A DNA stretch of 13,792 nt from an uncultured Ruminococcus sp. (GTDB lineage Bacteria; Bacillota; Clostridia; Oscillospirales; Ruminococcaceae). The notes beneath the pieces are model-generated. The model did no database searches, was not told the DNA's origin, and saw only the letters and a list, made by a program, of their open reading frames with translations. Positions 12,949 through 13,792 of this stretch are shown piece by piece. Positions within the stretch are counted from its first letter, which is position 1; every line of letters starts with the position of its first letter. The stretch lies in assembly GCA_947177715.1 (NCBI GenBank), contig CAMWVM010000015.1, forward strand, positions 1 through 13,792, written 5' to 3'. The position numbers and the translations under genes were made by a program.

Positions 12949-13792
12949 TCAACTTCCTGGGAAAAACACTTCAATTTCGCCTGTAACGCAATCCACCGTC
13001 ACATAGTTTATAGCGTGATATAATCCGCTATCCTCTTCATTATCAGATATAAAGTACCATTTAGGTGTGCATTTTGTTGTCTTGCTTCCGTCAAAGCCAT
13101 CCTCTGTTGTCGCATCCAATATTGTTCCTCTCGGTTCATACCATAGCTTTACATCATCAAATTCCATACTTACATTTGAAGCAAGTTCTTCGTCAAGAAT
13201 ATCACAAGCACCTTTGAAGGATATCATTTTATCTATAGGGTCAGACTTAACAGGGATATAGTTGTTGCTACTAATATACGCTATTAGATTTAAATCTGAG
13301 TCATACATTATATTCATATACATGGACATTGTCATTAGTGCATTATCACCTTCGAATATGTCTCCATTAGAATACGTAGGAGTTATACATTGAATACCTA
13401 CACCCTTATAAGTAGGCTGTAAATATATATCATAATAAATTCTATTTTTATAATTTTTAATATAAAATTCTATCGCATTGTTTGTAAGTGCTCCATCCAT
13501 TAAACTATTTATTTCATTTGAAAGTTTTTGAGCTTTATCTATAATACTTTTATATTTTTTGTCACGCTTCTCTTGATCTATTCTGTCTATGTATTCTACT
13601 TGTGTGACATTCATCACGTCCCATTCCATATTGTCTTTGGTACAATAATAAGGTTCTGAAAATATATCTGCACGGACTTTTCCTTTATCATTTTCTAAAG
13701 AATATCCTACGTTCCCAACATTTTCTGCATTTCCATTGTTTTTTACATTAAAAATTTCAGCAAGCTTAAATACTTTTTCCTTAAGCCATTCC
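12949..13792 (-). CDS. Protein of unknown function, C-terminal 280 residues (start beyond window)
   Basis: The reading frame is open from the stop at 12949 to the right edge, giving 280 codons, so the true start lies beyond 13792; an ATG at 13629 exists but lies inside the frame and has no good ribosome site. I do not recognise the family. The visible part is soluble, rich in Asp, Asn and Tyr, with a charged helix (YIDRIDQEKRDKKYKSIIDK) and then beta-rich segments. The end, YVTVDCVTGEIEVFFPGS, resembles the closing strand of PepSY-like or other extracytoplasmic domains, so an exported protein or lipoprotein is plausible. It is the first visible gene of the ABC transporter operon, where it could act as a sensor or binding partner; that is inference. 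Confidence 0.7.
   Translation of the reverse strand, partial: EWLKEKVFKLAEIFNVKNNGNAENVGNVGYSLENDKGKVRADIFSEPYYCTKDNMEWDVMNVTQVEYIDRIDQEKRDKKYKSIIDKAQKLSNEINSLMDGALTNNAIEFYIKNYKNRIYYDIYLQPTYKGVGIQCITPTYSNGDIFEGDNALMTMSMYMNIMYDSDLNLIAYISSNNYIPVKSDPIDKMISFKGACDILDEELASNVSMEFDDVKLWYEPRGTILDATTEDGFDGSKTTKCTPKWYFISDNEEDSGLYHAINYVTVDCVTGEIEVFFPGS

Overview
The window looks like a chromosomal piece of a low-GC Gram-positive gut anaerobe of the Clostridia, probably Ruminococcus-like (Oscillospiraceae). The grounds are AT-rich DNA, strong Shine-Dalgarno sites (AGGAGG-type), consensus sigma-A promoters, a secreted Tp47/FIVAR/fibronectin-III protein of the style common there, and the gene families present. 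This placement is inference; no marker gene fixes the genus. Almost all genes lie on the minus strand; the nitroreductase gene, the RNA at the left edge and a possible tiny ORF are on the plus strand.

Left edge (1-107): the 3' part of a structured plus-strand RNA, best explained as 6S RNA, followed by a hairpin terminator shared with the converging gene. 144-3257: a large secreted protein with a Tp47-like region, a FIVAR helical segment, an Ig-like segment and three FN3 domains.

Centre (3355-8363): a compact six-gene operon for extracytosolic flavin redox chemistry. In transcription order it encodes an ApbE-type FAD:protein FMN transferase (lipoprotein), a membrane-anchored protein with four FMN-binding domains, a second anchored protein with one FMN-binding domain, a NapH/NosR-type membrane protein with two [4Fe-4S] ferredoxin motifs, a NusG-domain-II membrane protein (EetA-like) and a Gx-transporter/Hpre_diP_synt_I membrane protein (EetB-like). 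Genes overlap or sit 1-21 nt apart. The inferred path is a cytosolic reductant to the Fe-S membrane protein to five covalently bound FMNs outside the membrane. It resembles the Listeria flavin-based electron-transfer locus, but neither Ndh2 nor demethylmenaquinone genes are in the window. Closely related palindromes (13 of 16 positions match) lie just upstream of this operon (8430-8445) and of the Tp47/FN3 gene (3291-3306), which suggests one regulator controls both.

8364-9233 has no long gene: it holds the operon's upstream region, a possible 22-codon ORF with its own promoter, ribosome binding site and downstream hairpin, and a tRNA-Lys(UUU) gene with a perfect consensus promoter and a strong terminator. 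9234-10221: an HxlR-family regulator divergent from a nitroreductase, with an inverted repeat next to the nitroreductase promoter.

Right part (10364-13792): a minus-strand operon of an unrecognised extracytoplasmic-type protein (cut by the window edge), a 43-residue lipoprotein too small for most gene callers, two ABC-2-type permeases and an ATPase. It is probably a small-molecule or peptide efflux/immunity-type transporter; the substrate is unknown. No CRISPR array, transposase, integrase or phage gene was seen.
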